Positions 9,045 to 19,160 of a stretch of DNA of 64,000 nucleotides are shown one piece after another. The stretch is taken from positions 1,808,055-1,872,054 of the forward strand of contig NC_006371.1 of assembly GCF_000196255.1 (NCBI RefSeq), written 5' to 3'. Positions within the stretch are counted from its first letter, which is position 1. Each line of letters starts with the position of its first letter. The position numbers were made by a program, and so were the translations under genes. The notes below the pieces were generated by a model. It searched no databases, was not told the DNA's origin, and saw only the letters and a list, made by a program, of their open reading frames with translations. Source of the DNA: Photobacterium profundum SS9. GTDB taxonomy: Bacteria; Pseudomonadota; Gammaproteobacteria; Enterobacterales; Vibrionaceae.

Positions 9045-10019
9045 ATGTCAATTAAAAAACTGGATGATGGTCAATACCAAGTGGACGTTCGCCCCAAAGG
9101 AAGTGAAGGGCGAAGATATAGACGTAAATTTTCAACGAAGCGAGAAGCAACCGCTTATGAGCGCTATATTCAAGCACAAGCTCATAACAGAGCGTGGATT
9201 GAAAAGTCCTCAGATAAACGCAAATTGTCCGAAGCAATTTCTCTTTGGTGGCGCTACCACGGACAACTTCTCAAAGAAGGAGCCCAAAGCAAAAAGAAAC
9301 TTGAAAACTTAAGCCAACGCATGAACAACCCAATGTTATGCCAAGTAACAAAGAAGCGAATAATTGATTACCGCTCAGATCGCTTATCAAGCGGAATCTC
9401 GCCTCGAACGATCAACAAAGAAGTTGCACTATTGAGTGGGGTATTCACTCAGATGATAAATGCTGAAGAATACCATCACGAGCATCCGATAATAGGACTG
9501 CGCAAACTCAAAGAGAGGAAGCAGGAAATGGCCTTTCTATCTAGTAGTGAAATAAGTTTCTTACTACAGCATGCTAGCGGAGATATGAAAAAAATCGCTA
9601 AAATTTGTCTAGCTACCGGTGCAAGATGGAACGAAGCAAACGACCTAAGAGCAGAAAACGTCACCCCTTACAGGGTAACATTCGTAGCTACAAAAAATGG
9701 TAATAATCGAACAACTCCGATATCAAAGGAGCTTTTTGATGAAATTTCATCAGAAAAATCAGGGAGATTATTTACACCTTGCTACGATAAATTTTATCTC
9801 TTTTTTAAGTCGCTGAATTTCAACCTGCCCAAGGGGCAAGCAGTGCATGTTCTTCGGCATACATTCGCTAGTCATTTCATGCAAAACGGCGGGAATATTT
9901 TGACACTACAGAAAGCACTTGGACATGCAACAATTCAACAAACTATGGAGTACGCGCATTTTTCACCCGATTATTTACAAGATGTCGTCGCGCTTAATCC
10001 ATTAAATGAGCGTCCATAA
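9045..10019 (+). CDS. int: P2-like tyrosine-recombinase integrase
   Basis: 324 residues. N-terminal arm-binding domain (MSIKKLDDGQYQVDVRPKG), SAM-like core, and a catalytic domain with Arg in ATGARWNEANDLR, HVLRHTFASHF (His-x-x-Arg), GHATIQQTMEYAHF (His and nucleophile Tyr). ATG 9045 has GGAGGG 9 bases upstream; earlier in-frame starts are less well placed. It follows the repressor gene on the same strand, as in P2. Next to its stop are three 10-bp direct repeats that may be arm sites. Confidence 0.9.
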   Translation: MSIKKLDDGQYQVDVRPKGSEGRRYRRKFSTKREATAYERYIQAQAHNRAWIEKSSDKRKLSEAISLWWRYHGQLLKEGAQSKKKLENLSQRMNNPMLCQVTKKRIIDYRSDRLSSGISPRTINKEVALLSGVFTQMINAEEYHHEHPIIGLRKLKERKQEMAFLSSSEISFLLQHASGDMKKIAKICLATGARWNEANDLRAENVTPYRVTFVATKNGNNRTTPISKELFDEISSEKSGRLFTPCYDKFYLFFKSLNFNLPKGQAVHVLRHTFASHFMQNGGNILTLQKALGHATIQQTMEYAHFSPDYLQDVVALNPLNERP

Positions 10020-10026
10020 AATGACC

Positions 10027-10056
10027 ATATTCAGGCATATTCAGGCGTATTCAGGC
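10027..10056 (+). repeat. Three tandem 10-bp repeats (RTATTCAGGC) after int
   Basis: ATATTCAGGC, ATATTCAGGC and GTATTCAGGC stand head to tail immediately after the int stop. A period of exactly 10 places each copy on the same face of the helix. Integrase arm sites or Cox sites are likely readings; the position beside int suggests the att region. Confidence 0.6.
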
Positions 10057-10090
10057 GTTCAAAATTAATTGTAAGTCACTGATATATTAA

Positions 10091-10116
10091 AAACCCCCTA
10101 ATAAATAGGGGGGGTT
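10091..10116. terminator. Terminator-like hairpin
   Basis: AACCCCCTA / TAGGGGGGTT pairs around ATAA. It lacks a long T run on the plus strand but has an A run before the stem, so it would work best for minus-strand transcription. Confidence 0.45.
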
Positions 10117-10189
10117 ACAAAAGAAGCCTCAACTTCCCTGCTAATTATCTCGAACAGTATTATCCTTTAAAGAGTCCGATACCACGGAT

Positions 10190-11371
10190 ATGAGGGATAT
10201 GCAGGTCAACCTCGATACAATCATCTTTGAATTATGTGCCATCGTAATAAGTACGGCGATATTAGGCACCGTGTTTCTTTACGCCCGACAGCCGATCATT
10301 TTGGCGTATATTGCCGCGGGTATGCTAATTGGACCTCATGGGCTTGAGTGGATTCATAATGCTGAAAATGTGAGCCAAATCGGGCACCTTGGCGTCATTT
10401 TGCTCCTTTTCTTACTTGGGCTTAATCTTCAACCTAGAAAGTTAATTCGTCTATTTAAAGAAAGTGCCATGGTGACATTAGGTACGTGTAGTTTTTTCTT
10501 TTTATGCACTTTGGGTTTTGGTTTAGCCATTCAGCTCGCTCTTCATGATGCACTCGTTGCTGCTGCTGCCCTCATGTTTTCCAGTACCGTTATTGGATTA
10601 AAATTACTTCCGACCACAACACTGCATCACAAGCGGATGGGTGAGATCATGACCAGTATCTTACTGGTACAAGATATTCTCGCCATCACGGTTATTTTAT
10701 TTCTCAATGTCGATAGCAATGACGGCATGATACTCGCGTTTGGTATGCTCTTACTGAAATTTAGCCTGATGTGTATTTGCGCTTATTTAGGTGTGAGGTA
10801 TGTTGTTCTACCGTTATTTAGCCGGTTTGATGTTATTCAAGAATACAGTTTTGTCACCACACTCGCGTGGTGTTTACTTTGGGCAGAAGCGGGACATCAA
10901 ATCGGATTATCTTATGAAAGCGGGGCATTCATTGCAGGGCTATCTATTGCTGTCAGCCGAGTGTCTCAGGCTATTTCTATTCACTTAAAGCCTCTTCGTG
11001 AGTTTTTCCTCATTCTGTTTTTCTTTTCCATTGGTGCACGGATGAACCTAACCACGGCTAATATCTACACGTTATGGGGATGTTTATTTGGCGGCATATT
11101 AATCTTAGTTAAAGCATGGGGATTTCGCTTCGCCCTGCTCGTCGCAAAAGAAAATCCCAGCATGAATAAGGAACTCGGTGCTCGATTAAGCCAAGCCAGC
11201 GAGTTTTCATTATTATTAGCCTATTCCGCCATGACAGCTGAACTCGTGTCACAAGAAGGAATGATGTTTATACAAGCCGCAACGCTAAGTACTTTTGTAA
11301 TATCAACATATTGGGTTGTTAAATATTACCCTACCCCGATTTCAATGGTCAAAAACCTACGGCAAGATTAA
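10190..11371 (+). CDS. CPA2-family cation:proton antiporter (KefB/NhaA2-like membrane domain)
   Basis: About 390 residues and roughly 11-12 hydrophobic segments. The signature AYIAAGMLIGPHGLEWI near residue 35 and GVILLLFLLGLNLQPRKL are typical of the Na+/H+ exchanger domain of KefB/KefC-type proteins, as are FSSTVIGLKLL and LVQDILAITVI (conserved Asp). No C-terminal Rossmann (TrkA-N) domain is present. The true start may be ATG 10199 rather than 10190. It lies directly beyond the int end of the P2-like element, which may have integrated upstream of it. Confidence 0.8.
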   Translation: MRDMQVNLDTIIFELCAIVISTAILGTVFLYARQPIILAYIAAGMLIGPHGLEWIHNAENVSQIGHLGVILLLFLLGLNLQPRKLIRLFKESAMVTLGTCSFFFLCTLGFGLAIQLALHDALVAAAALMFSSTVIGLKLLPTTTLHHKRMGEIMTSILLVQDILAITVILFLNVDSNDGMILAFGMLLLKFSLMCICAYLGVRYVVLPLFSRFDVIQEYSFVTTLAWCLLWAEAGHQIGLSYESGAFIAGLSIAVSRVSQAISIHLKPLREFFLILFFFSIGARMNLTTANIYTLWGCLFGGILILVKAWGFRFALLVAKENPSMNKELGARLSQASEFSLLLAYSAMTAELVSQEGMMFIQAATLSTFVISTYWVVKYYPTPISMVKNLRQD

Positions 11372-11530
11372 CGTAATATAGTGATTGATAAATAGCTATA
11401 GCCTTGATTTTTCAGTTTTTATAACCGTCTTGCTAGACTGGCTAGAACTTCAGCATAACTTTGAGACAAAACCTAAAATCCCCGAAGCATCAGATGCGTC
11501 TAGGGATTTGTATCTAGCGACGAGTCAGAA

Positions 11531-14500
11531 TTAGAACTCTTTGTAGCTACGGTACTTAATACTAAAGAAGATCGTATAAAGCACAGGCACGATGAGTAGG
11601 GTCAGAATAGTGGCAACACCTAAACCAAACATGATTACCGCAGCCATCGACTCAAAGAAAGCATCTGTAACCAGTGGTAACATACCTAAAATCGTTGTGA
11701 TCGCCGCCATACAGACAGGACGTACACGACTTACCGTTGATTCAAATACGGCCTTAAACGGTTCCTTTCCTTCTGAAATATCAAGATTTATCTGATCAAG
11801 CAAGACAATACCATTTTTAAGCAGCATACCAGATAGACTTAGCATCGCAAGCAATGCCATAAAACCAAATGGCGTTCCCATTACCAGCAGACCCATAGTG
11901 ATACCTATCATGGCTAGAGGTACACAGCACCAAATAACCAAAGGCTTTCGTATCGAGTTAAACAAGAATACGGTAATAAGGAACATCACCATAAAACCCA
12001 TTGGCAATGAAGCAAACAGCGCGGCACTTGCATCACCAGACGATTCATATTCACCTCCCCATTCGAGCTCGTAACCTGGTGGTAGTTTTATAGCTTCTAC
12101 CTGAGGGCGAACTTCCTTAAATAACTCGGCTGGTAAAATGTCATACTCAAAATCAGCATCGGCAAATACGGTTAAAGTACGTTTTCGATCGCGACGTTGA
12201 ATAATTTGGTCTTCAAATTTAACATCAAAGCCATTTATTACCTGCTGCATAGGAACATAGACCAATAGTGTCGGACTCCAGATCAGCAGGCTATTGATAG
12301 ACTCGATATTGATCCGCTCTTCATCTGGCAAACGCGCGACGATAGGCAAGAGATTAGTACCTTCACGATACAATCCGGTCTGTAGCCCCGCAAAGGCATA
12401 ATTCAGGGTATGATCGACATCTTCCTTATTGATACCTAAGCGGCGAGCCTGAGTTTCATTAAATTTTGGTTCAATAAATTTAGTCCTTTCCCGCCAATCG
12501 TGACGTACGTTGACTGTACCTGGGGTGGCATTAAATATTGCCATCACTTCAGTCGAAATATCACGCAGTACATCAGGATCGGAACCTTGGATCCTTGCCT
12601 CAATTTTAGCGTCTGTTGATGGACCTATCTCTAGTCGCTTAAACTTTAACTGGGCTTGCGGGAACTCAGCCTCGATTTGTTGACGATATGTCGACATTAC
12701 AGAATCAAGCATATCAAAGTCTGATGCCCGTATTGCTATTTGAGCAAAAGCTGCATAACTTTTTTGTGGTTCATAGGTCAGCATAAACCGTTGAAAACCT
12801 TTACCGATGGTGGATGATATAAATTCAACATTATCCAGTTTACTTGCTATTTTCTCCATACCTGCAATGGCTTCACGAGTTTCACGAATATCTGTTCCCT
12901 CCGGCAACCAGACATCTACCAAAAAGATAGGGGTTGTTGATGGTGGAAAAAAAGACTGTTTCACGTAACCGAAACCCATGATTGAGATGGCAAAAGCTAC
13001 CACAACAGCCATTACCGATACCCAACGGAATCGCATACACACATCAAGCAAGACTTTATAGCCGACAAAGAATGCACCTTTATATGGATCGTTTTCTTCT
13101 TCACCGCTCTGCGCCACCCCTTCTTTACCAAAAAAGATTTGAGCAAAAAACGGGGTTAAGGTAATTGCAGTAACCCAAGATAAGGTCAGGGAAAATAGCA
13201 GAACCCAGAACAAAGAGCCGGCAAATTCACCTGTAGAGTCAGGCGAAAGACCGATAGGCGCAAAAGCGGTAATAGCAACAATTGTTGCGCCCAACAGCGG
13301 CCACATCACCTGACCAACAATGGATTTAGCCGCCTCAAGCGTGGATTGACCACGTTGACGCCCCATCAGGATCCCTTCAACAACCACGATGGCATTATCA
13401 ACCAGCATACCCAAGGCAATAATGAGAGCACCGAGAGATATTCGCTGCAGCTCTATCTCCGCCATTAGCATCAGGATAAATGTGCCTAAACAAGTCAAAA
13501 AGAGAATTAATCCAATCAGGATACCGCTCTTTACTCCCATGAATATCAGCAGCACAATAATAACAATCACGACAGCAGCTACTAGGTTCAAAATAAAATC
13601 ACGAACCGAGTTATCAACTTCCACTGGCTGGTTATACATAAACTCCGAAGTCATACCAGCAGGGCGGGCAAAATCAATATCTGCTAATTTATCATTAACT
13701 GCTTTACCTATCTCGACGACATTAACCCCCTGACTGAAGGAGATACCTATATTGATCGCTTGGCTCTGGTCAAAAGTAACAAAGTGATCGGGTATTTCCT
13801 GAAATCCACGGTGGATCGTAGCGACATCTTTTAGATAAATGAGCTTATCTTTTGATGTACCAGGAATAATCAGGTCACCTAACTCTTCGACAGATTGAAA
13901 AGCGCCTGTTGGGCGCAAACTTAAGTTTTCACCAGCAATACGAATATTGCCGGAGTCAACGACCATATTCTGGGAGTTAAGCAAATTGGTAATAAGGGCT
14001 AGATCGATTTGGAACGTAGCCAGTTTACTTAACGATACCTCAATAAATACTTGCTCTTGCTGCTGTCCCTCCAGCGTGACTTTACTGACGCCCGGAACCA
14101 ACTCCAATTCACGTTTCACATAATCGACATAATCTAACAGATCTTGGTAGCTATAATCATCGCCACGGACCATCATCATGACGCCATACACATCACCAAA
14201 GTCATCATTAACCAATGGCGTATGAACCCCAGGCGGCAATTGACCTGTCATGTCTCCCACTTTACGTCGCAGCTCATCCCAGATTTGAGGTAACTCATCT
14301 GGACCATAAGTATTTTTGATGGTCACAGTGATTTGGGACATGCTGGGGGTGCTAATGGAGACAATATCATCTACATAAGACAGGGCCTGAATCGCCTTCT
14401 CTATAGGATAAGTGACCTCTTCCTCTACTTCTGTAGCAGTGGCTCCTGGATAAACCGTTACGACAACGGCATCTTTAATGGTAAAAGGTGGGTCTTCCAG

Positions 14501-14602
14501 TTGGCCTAAACCGAAGAATGACATTACACCGCCAATCAACAGGATCAGAGTAAACATCCAACTTATGACGCTGTTCTTAACAAAATAACTTGCAATATTC
14601 AT
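11531..14602 (-). CDS. RND-family efflux permease (VmeV/TriC-like)
   Basis: 1023 residues, the normal size for an HAE-1 type RND pump. TM1 lies at about 14-34, a large periplasmic loop follows, then TM2-6 with LGMLVDNAIVVVEG (TM4 proton-relay Asp; the second position is Asn), and the C-terminal half repeats the layout with LSLSGMLLKNGIVLLDQI. It exports hydrophobic compounds across both membranes with an adaptor and a TolC-type channel. Two adaptor genes precede it, overlapping by four bases (14599-14602). No outer-membrane channel gene is in the operon. Confidence 0.9.
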   Translation of the reverse strand: MNIASYFVKNSVISWMFTLILLIGGVMSFFGLGQLEDPPFTIKDAVVVTVYPGATATEVEEEVTYPIEKAIQALSYVDDIVSISTPSMSQITVTIKNTYGPDELPQIWDELRRKVGDMTGQLPPGVHTPLVNDDFGDVYGVMMMVRGDDYSYQDLLDYVDYVKRELELVPGVSKVTLEGQQQEQVFIEVSLSKLATFQIDLALITNLLNSQNMVVDSGNIRIAGENLSLRPTGAFQSVEELGDLIIPGTSKDKLIYLKDVATIHRGFQEIPDHFVTFDQSQAINIGISFSQGVNVVEIGKAVNDKLADIDFARPAGMTSEFMYNQPVEVDNSVRDFILNLVAAVVIVIIVLLIFMGVKSGILIGLILFLTCLGTFILMLMAEIELQRISLGALIIALGMLVDNAIVVVEGILMGRQRGQSTLEAAKSIVGQVMWPLLGATIVAITAFAPIGLSPDSTGEFAGSLFWVLLFSLTLSWVTAITLTPFFAQIFFGKEGVAQSGEEENDPYKGAFFVGYKVLLDVCMRFRWVSVMAVVVAFAISIMGFGYVKQSFFPPSTTPIFLVDVWLPEGTDIRETREAIAGMEKIASKLDNVEFISSTIGKGFQRFMLTYEPQKSYAAFAQIAIRASDFDMLDSVMSTYRQQIEAEFPQAQLKFKRLEIGPSTDAKIEARIQGSDPDVLRDISTEVMAIFNATPGTVNVRHDWRERTKFIEPKFNETQARRLGINKEDVDHTLNYAFAGLQTGLYREGTNLLPIVARLPDEERINIESINSLLIWSPTLLVYVPMQQVINGFDVKFEDQIIQRRDRKRTLTVFADADFEYDILPAELFKEVRPQVEAIKLPPGYELEWGGEYESSGDASAALFASLPMGFMVMFLITVFLFNSIRKPLVIWCCVPLAMIGITMGLLVMGTPFGFMALLAMLSLSGMLLKNGIVLLDQINLDISEGKEPFKAVFESTVSRVRPVCMAAITTILGMLPLVTDAFFESMAAVIMFGLGVATILTLLIVPVLYTIFFSIKYRSYKEF

Positions 14603-15684
14603 CGATTGCCCTTTATCTGTTCAACTTTTTGGCCTTCGCTCAAACGTGAAGCTCCATCAGATATGATCACTTCTCCATCCTTCAAACCCGTTGTAATTTC
14701 TATCATATCGCCCGACAGAATACCTAAACGGACCTCTCGGAGCGTTACTGTCTGACTATCGCTTTGATATACCCAGACATTGGAAATTTGCTTATCCAGC
14801 AACAATCCATCTTGCATCATCACTGCATTCACTGGCACCAGGTATCCGCGACTATAGGTATAAGTCATATTCTCTAAGTCAACCTTTACTTTAGCTTGCA
14901 TACCTTCAAACACCTTATGCTCAGAATCAAAATCAACCGCCAAAGTGGCGATATAACTGTGAGTCACAGGATCCTTGATCATGCTCACTTCCAAAGGTCT
15001 ACCCTCAAACGTGATATCGGGATAAGCTTCAAAGGTCACATCAAAAAGATCATCATCTGTTCTATCCTCTTCCCGTATCGCAACAGAAATGATCATATCG
15101 GGTATTTGTACATCCACTTCGATCAGATCCATTTTGTGCATACTCAAAACAGAGACACCCGACTGGATATTTTCAAAAGCATCGCGGAATACATCACCAA
15201 CTATGCCGTCAAACGGCGCCCTTAACTCGGTATACTCCAGCGTAAGTTCTGCCATACGAAACTCAGCCTTGGCCACCAAATACTCAGCACGCATCTTGTC
15301 GTATTCAGCCTGCGACATCAGCTTTTTCTTTAACATTGACTTGCCACGTCGGTACTGGTTATTAGTCTGCTCTTTTTTGGCTCGGCGATCATTGAGCGCA
15401 ATTTCGTAGTCACTCTTATCTAAAACCGCTAACAAGTCGCCTTTTTTAACCTGTGTCCCTTTCGAGACAGGGATCTCTGCAATTTTTCCATCTACACGAA
15501 AAGAGAGCTCCGCCAGATCATGCGCTTTAGCAACACCATTAAAGACTCGTCCTACTTCGTTCTTAAATTCCGGTAACTGGAATACCTCAACACGAGCAAC
15601 TTTTTCTTCATATTCAATTTCATCAACGCACCCCAACAGAGCAGTACTGCTCAATAAAGTTATCGCTAAAATTTTCATTTTCAT
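14599..15684 (-). CDS. RND periplasmic adaptor (membrane fusion) lipoprotein, second of two
   Basis: 361 residues. Signal and lipobox at the N-terminus (STALLGC, Cys 19). The lipoyl half-motifs (ISVSKGTQVKKGDLLAVLD in form, then LRAPFDGIVGDVF) flank a short coiled-coil hairpin, followed by a beta-barrel domain (GMQAKVKVDL). The stop overlaps the pump start as ATGA, and the start follows the first adaptor by two bases. Different enough from the first adaptor to suggest a heteromeric ring. Confidence 0.88.
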   Translation of the reverse strand: MKMKILAITLLSSTALLGCVDEIEYEEKVARVEVFQLPEFKNEVGRVFNGVAKAHDLAELSFRVDGKIAEIPVSKGTQVKKGDLLAVLDKSDYEIALNDRRAKKEQTNNQYRRGKSMLKKKLMSQAEYDKMRAEYLVAKAEFRMAELTLEYTELRAPFDGIVGDVFRDAFENIQSGVSVLSMHKMDLIEVDVQIPDMIISVAIREEDRTDDDLFDVTFEAYPDITFEGRPLEVSMIKDPVTHSYIATLAVDFDSEHKVFEGMQAKVKVDLENMTYTYSRGYLVPVNAVMMQDGLLLDKQISNVWVYQSDSQTVTLREVRLGILSGDMIEITTGLKDGEVIISDGASRLSEGQKVEQIKGNR

Positions 15685-15686
15685 GA

Positions 15687-16754
15687 TTACAGCCCCCTCT
15701 CTTTAACCCAAGGCACTGCGGCTTGGCCATCTTGTAATTCAGTTGCACCGGTCGTCACTAGCCAGTCACCATCTTGTAAGCCATTCACCAATCGACCGTC
15801 ATCAAGCTTTATTGCTACTTTTTCCAATTTAGCGCTCTCAGGTAACCAACGAAAAACAAAATTATTGCCATTATCTTGGATTAAAGCGCCCGCAGGGATT
15901 TCAAGTAATTTATCATTGGCAGAAGCAGGAATAGTGATCTTCACCTTTGCATTCATGCCTGAAAGAACGTTCACCTGTTCGGGAGTCGGTAAAGTGAAAA
16001 CAACGGTATAGCTTGCTGTTGATGGATCTGCGACGGTGCTCAGTTCTTTAAGGTTGGCTTCAAACCACTGTTCTTTTCCCTCAAAATTAATCTCGACTTT
16101 GAGTGCGCTTTCTTCTTGCTTTTGTACACGTTGCAATGAGCCTATATATTGTTCAGCCAGCTGAAAGCTGACATCGATGAAGGATTCCGTTTGAATTCCC
16201 AACACCTGCTGTTTTTCTCTAACAAACTCAAATTCTTCCGAGTAACGAGTTGAGATAGCCCCGTCATAAGGTGCTAGTAACTTAGTATAGTCACGATCGT
16301 TATTCGCCTTATCTAAAGCTGATTTGGCGGTAGCTAGTTGGCTTTTAGACTTATCAAAATCATTTTTAGATATAAAGCCTTTACCCACCAATTGCTTAGA
16401 TCTTTTATAAAGAACTCGCGCTAATTCATATTGTGATTTTGCAACCTGATATGCCTGTTCGTACATAGCAGGGTCTAAAGTTGCCAATAGAGCACCAGCC
16501 TTAACTTGAACCCCGGGTCTAACCAATATTTCGTTAATTTCACCAGCAACGCGAAAAGAAAGTATTGCTTGTTCTGACGCCTGTACCTCCCCTGGTAATA
16601 TTCGTTCTTTTTGACCTTCACCAATCTGGACCTGCATCATCTTCACTGGTCTAGGGTAATCAGGTTCACTCTCAATCTTTCTTTCATTACCGCAGGCAGT
16701 AAGAAAAGTCAGGCTAGTAATTAGCAAACAAGCCCTGAAGTAATGCAATTTCAT
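15687..16754 (-). CDS. RND periplasmic adaptor (membrane fusion) lipoprotein, first of two
   Basis: 355 residues, lipobox TFLTACG at about Cys 21. Lipoyl halves LVRPGVQVKAGALLATLD and KLLAPYDGAIST around a helical hairpin (SKSQLATAKSALDKANND), then GMNAKVKI in the barrel domain. First gene of a three-gene operon adaptor-adaptor-pump. Two adaptors for one pump is the arrangement of TriABC in Pseudomonas and VmeTUV in Vibrio parahaemolyticus, where both adaptors are needed. Confidence 0.88.
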   Translation of the reverse strand: MKLHYFRACLLITSLTFLTACGNERKIESEPDYPRPVKMMQVQIGEGQKERILPGEVQASEQAILSFRVAGEINEILVRPGVQVKAGALLATLDPAMYEQAYQVAKSQYELARVLYKRSKQLVGKGFISKNDFDKSKSQLATAKSALDKANNDRDYTKLLAPYDGAISTRYSEEFEFVREKQQVLGIQTESFIDVSFQLAEQYIGSLQRVQKQEESALKVEINFEGKEQWFEANLKELSTVADPSTASYTVVFTLPTPEQVNVLSGMNAKVKITIPASANDKLLEIPAGALIQDNGNNFVFRWLPESAKLEKVAIKLDDGRLVNGLQDGDWLVTTGATELQDGQAAVPWVKERGL

Positions 16755-17368
16755 ACCTAAGGATACCTTTTAGTGATATTTATAATATTTACAAAAGTAT
16801 AGTGTAAATATTAATCACAATTAGACTGAACTATATTTGTACTTGATTAGCCCTAGTACTCCGCCTTCTTAACAAGAAAAGAACGGTATCTCAGCCCTTG
16901 AATTTTCAAGGTAACTTGGTGTTTCATACAACACAGCATGGCAAGCAATGAAAGAGCGTGATGATGAAACGCTTATAGAGGGTTATGTGTAAGTGGAGGA
17001 TACCTATACGAATGCGTTTAGCGCTGTCGATGAATTTAAGAAGGTAGAACTTATACCAATCTAGACAAGTATCTGATCATTCTTGCTGGTTTAAATTGCT
17101 TATAACTACGTTAGAAATTTTATAATTAGAATAACTAGTTATTTCAATTTCTGCCTTGTTATTATCAATTTTTCCTGCGCAATTATCTGACCATTTACTT
17201 ATCCAGAATGGTATTATTCGCTGGGCTAAAAAATGATTGGTAATATATAAAAAAAAAGCTGTAACCCTTAAGCCTCAAAGGATTACAGCGAACTACAGTC
17301 AGCATTTATACTGCAGAAAATGGTTAGCGGTTTTAGCTACGGTATTTGTACGTTTTTTATCCGCCTAT
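16755..17368. other. Intergenic region, no intact gene
   Basis: Contains the promoter region of the pump operon near 16780-16860 and several short frames broken by stops (for example a fragment near 16995-17065 ending VELIPI). Its only clear signal is the terminator at 17251-17289. Confidence 0.5.
17251..17289 (-). terminator. Terminator for the yiaW-yiaV operon
   Basis: On the minus strand GCTGTAATCCTT pairs with AAGGGTTACAGC and is followed by eight T. It stands about 80 bp after the HlyD-family gene. Confidence 0.75.
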
Positions 17369-18592
17369 TTACATTGACCAAATGTAGAAGATTTGCGATT
17401 TCATTCGAATAATAATACCTCGAACAACATCTAAGAATCCAAGAAAGCCAATTGGCTTCTCTGTGCTTATCCATGCCAAACCTACAGAACCAACGGGAAT
17501 ATCATAACCACCTGTTTCATAAAGCTTTAATCGAACAAAGTGGTATTTATTCGCAACATTAGCACCTGTTACTTGTCGGACATTATCGTCTCGTGCCAAT
17601 AAACTACCCTGCGATTCGCCCGTGGCTTCAATAATACCTTCCACTTCAGCGTTAAATACTTTTCCGGGATAAACAGCAGAAGTAAATTCAGCCATCTGCC
17701 CTGATTTTACATTACGAATTGCCTGGTGGTTAACTCGCATTAATACGTATTTTTCTTCGGTGTACATCTGAATACGTGGCATAACACCGACATATTGCCC
17801 TTCACGCATAATAAAATTCGTCAAATAACCATCAGCGGGAGCATGTACTTTCGTGTTATCTAAATTCCACTGTGCTTGCGCGACATTTTCTTGTTCGGTT
17901 ACAACATCAACCTCATGACTATTTACATTCAGCTGTGATTTTTCAAAATCTAATTTAGCTTTGCTTGCCGATAATATTGATTTATCTAACTGAGATACCA
18001 GTGTGATTTTCTTGGCTTTCGCCACTTCTACCGCAGTACTTTGTTCATCGAGCATGCTTTCAGTAATTGTATGATTAACAACTTTATTTTGCTCAATGTA
18101 ACGATTATACGTTGTCTGTTTCCATCTCAAATCTTCTTCAGCTGCACTAATTTCGTTCTTGGAAATTTCAATATCTTTCAATGATGCTTGGTATGACGAC
18201 TCAGAAATACGGGCATCTTCTTTAGAAATACTTAATGATACTTCTGCTGAATTAAGTAATGACTCTGCTTTATTCTTCGCAATAACATAAGGTTCATCAT
18301 CAATTTCATATATCAATTGACCTTCTTTCACCTTTTCATTGGGGCTAACGTAAATAGCTTTCACATGCCCCTTAATTTTCGTCGAACCTGGGCGAAGTTG
18401 GATGTGGGGTGATTGCACTAGTGAGCCACCAGACAGATCCATCGGTGCAAAAGTGATAAGCCCAACCCATACGAACATCAACCAGCCTGTTCCACCTAGA
18501 TAGGAAAAACTTTTTGAATACTTATTCCACGGCATACCCACTAAACGAAGTAGATAAATAAACAAAGCCCAAACAGCTAAACCTTCAAGCAT
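17369..18592 (-). CDS. yiaV: HlyD-family membrane fusion protein (YiaV-like)
   Basis: 407 residues. Two hydrophobic segments at the N-terminus, a first lipoyl half near KGHVKAIYVSPNEKVKEG, a long coiled-coil (about residues 90-220), a second half VHAPADGYLTNFIMREGQ, and a barrel domain with a late TM-like segment (GFLDVVRGIIIRMK). It overlaps the upstream DUF3302 gene by eight bases. The pairing with a DUF3302 protein is that of E. coli yiaW-yiaV, whose substrate is not established. Confidence 0.78.
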   Translation of the reverse strand: MLEGLAVWALFIYLLRLVGMPWNKYSKSFSYLGGTGWLMFVWVGLITFAPMDLSGGSLVQSPHIQLRPGSTKIKGHVKAIYVSPNEKVKEGQLIYEIDDEPYVIAKNKAESLLNSAEVSLSISKEDARISESSYQASLKDIEISKNEISAAEEDLRWKQTTYNRYIEQNKVVNHTITESMLDEQSTAVEVAKAKKITLVSQLDKSILSASKAKLDFEKSQLNVNSHEVDVVTEQENVAQAQWNLDNTKVHAPADGYLTNFIMREGQYVGVMPRIQMYTEEKYVLMRVNHQAIRNVKSGQMAEFTSAVYPGKVFNAEVEGIIEATGESQGSLLARDDNVRQVTGANVANKYHFVRLKLYETGGYDIPVGSVGLAWISTEKPIGFLGFLDVVRGIIIRMKSQIFYIWSM

Positions 18593-18977
18593 GCTCAGTC
18601 TCCTTGTGTGTTGTGGTTACCGATGAAGCAGGTGTTGTTTTATGTTCATTTTTATATTCAGAAGATGGCACATACTTAGAATCAGTATCTTCTTTCCAAA
18701 TATCACGAATTCGACGCAATGCTTGTTCACCATCGACAAAGGCAATAATGACAGCAACGACCCACACCCAGTGCCATATAAAGCCAATCCATGTAAGGGC
18801 GGTAATCAGTCCTATTTGATGATGTTCTTTGCTTGCTGCTTTATGAATAGGTAATTCATGTATCTTCCAAAAACCGATACCAACGGCAGCAATAGTGCCG
18901 ATCAAAACAACCGCGGCAACAACATGTAAAGCTGTATCTACGCCTGTATCAACGAATGGCATACTAAAGAGGCTCAT
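18585..18977 (-). CDS. yiaW: DUF3302 family inner-membrane protein (YiaW-like)
   Basis: 130 residues with two transmembrane segments (about 17-37 and 58-80; TALTWIGFIWHWVWVVAVII) and a polar C-terminal tail rich in Thr, Lys and Glu. Size, topology and linkage to an HlyD-family gene match YiaW. First gene of a two-gene operon, 184 bp from a divergent AraC regulator. Confidence 0.7.
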   Translation of the reverse strand: MSLFSMPFVDTGVDTALHVVAAVVLIGTIAAVGIGFWKIHELPIHKAASKEHHQIGLITALTWIGFIWHWVWVVAVIIAFVDGEQALRRIRDIWKEDTDSKYVPSSEYKNEHKTTPASSVTTTHKETEHA

Positions 18978-19160
18978 TTACAATCTCCAATTTCATGAGA
19001 GAAATTATTATTTCGTATTTTTATTTTCGAGTATTGTTATTGATATCACATAAAAAGCACCAATCATGGATAGAATAAATCAATAATTACCAGTTATTGA
19101 TACACTTTACCCTTGCGGTGTTATTCAAAAACAGTTTTTGTCATTTCAGCGAGATAAAAT

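Larger units (their letters stand above)
6040..10060. mobile_element. Integrated P2-like mini-element with an IncFII-like replicon
   Basis: One compact block: int and C repressor on the plus strand, Cox and at least five further genes on the minus strand ending in a Rep-like protein, then a DnaA box and AT-rich repeats. The divergent C-int / cox-early arrangement is that of phage P2. No capsid, tail, portal or lysis gene is present, so it resembles a phage satellite or phage-plasmid remnant rather than a full prophage. I could not identify the duplicated att core; boundaries are approximate. Confidence 0.7.
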
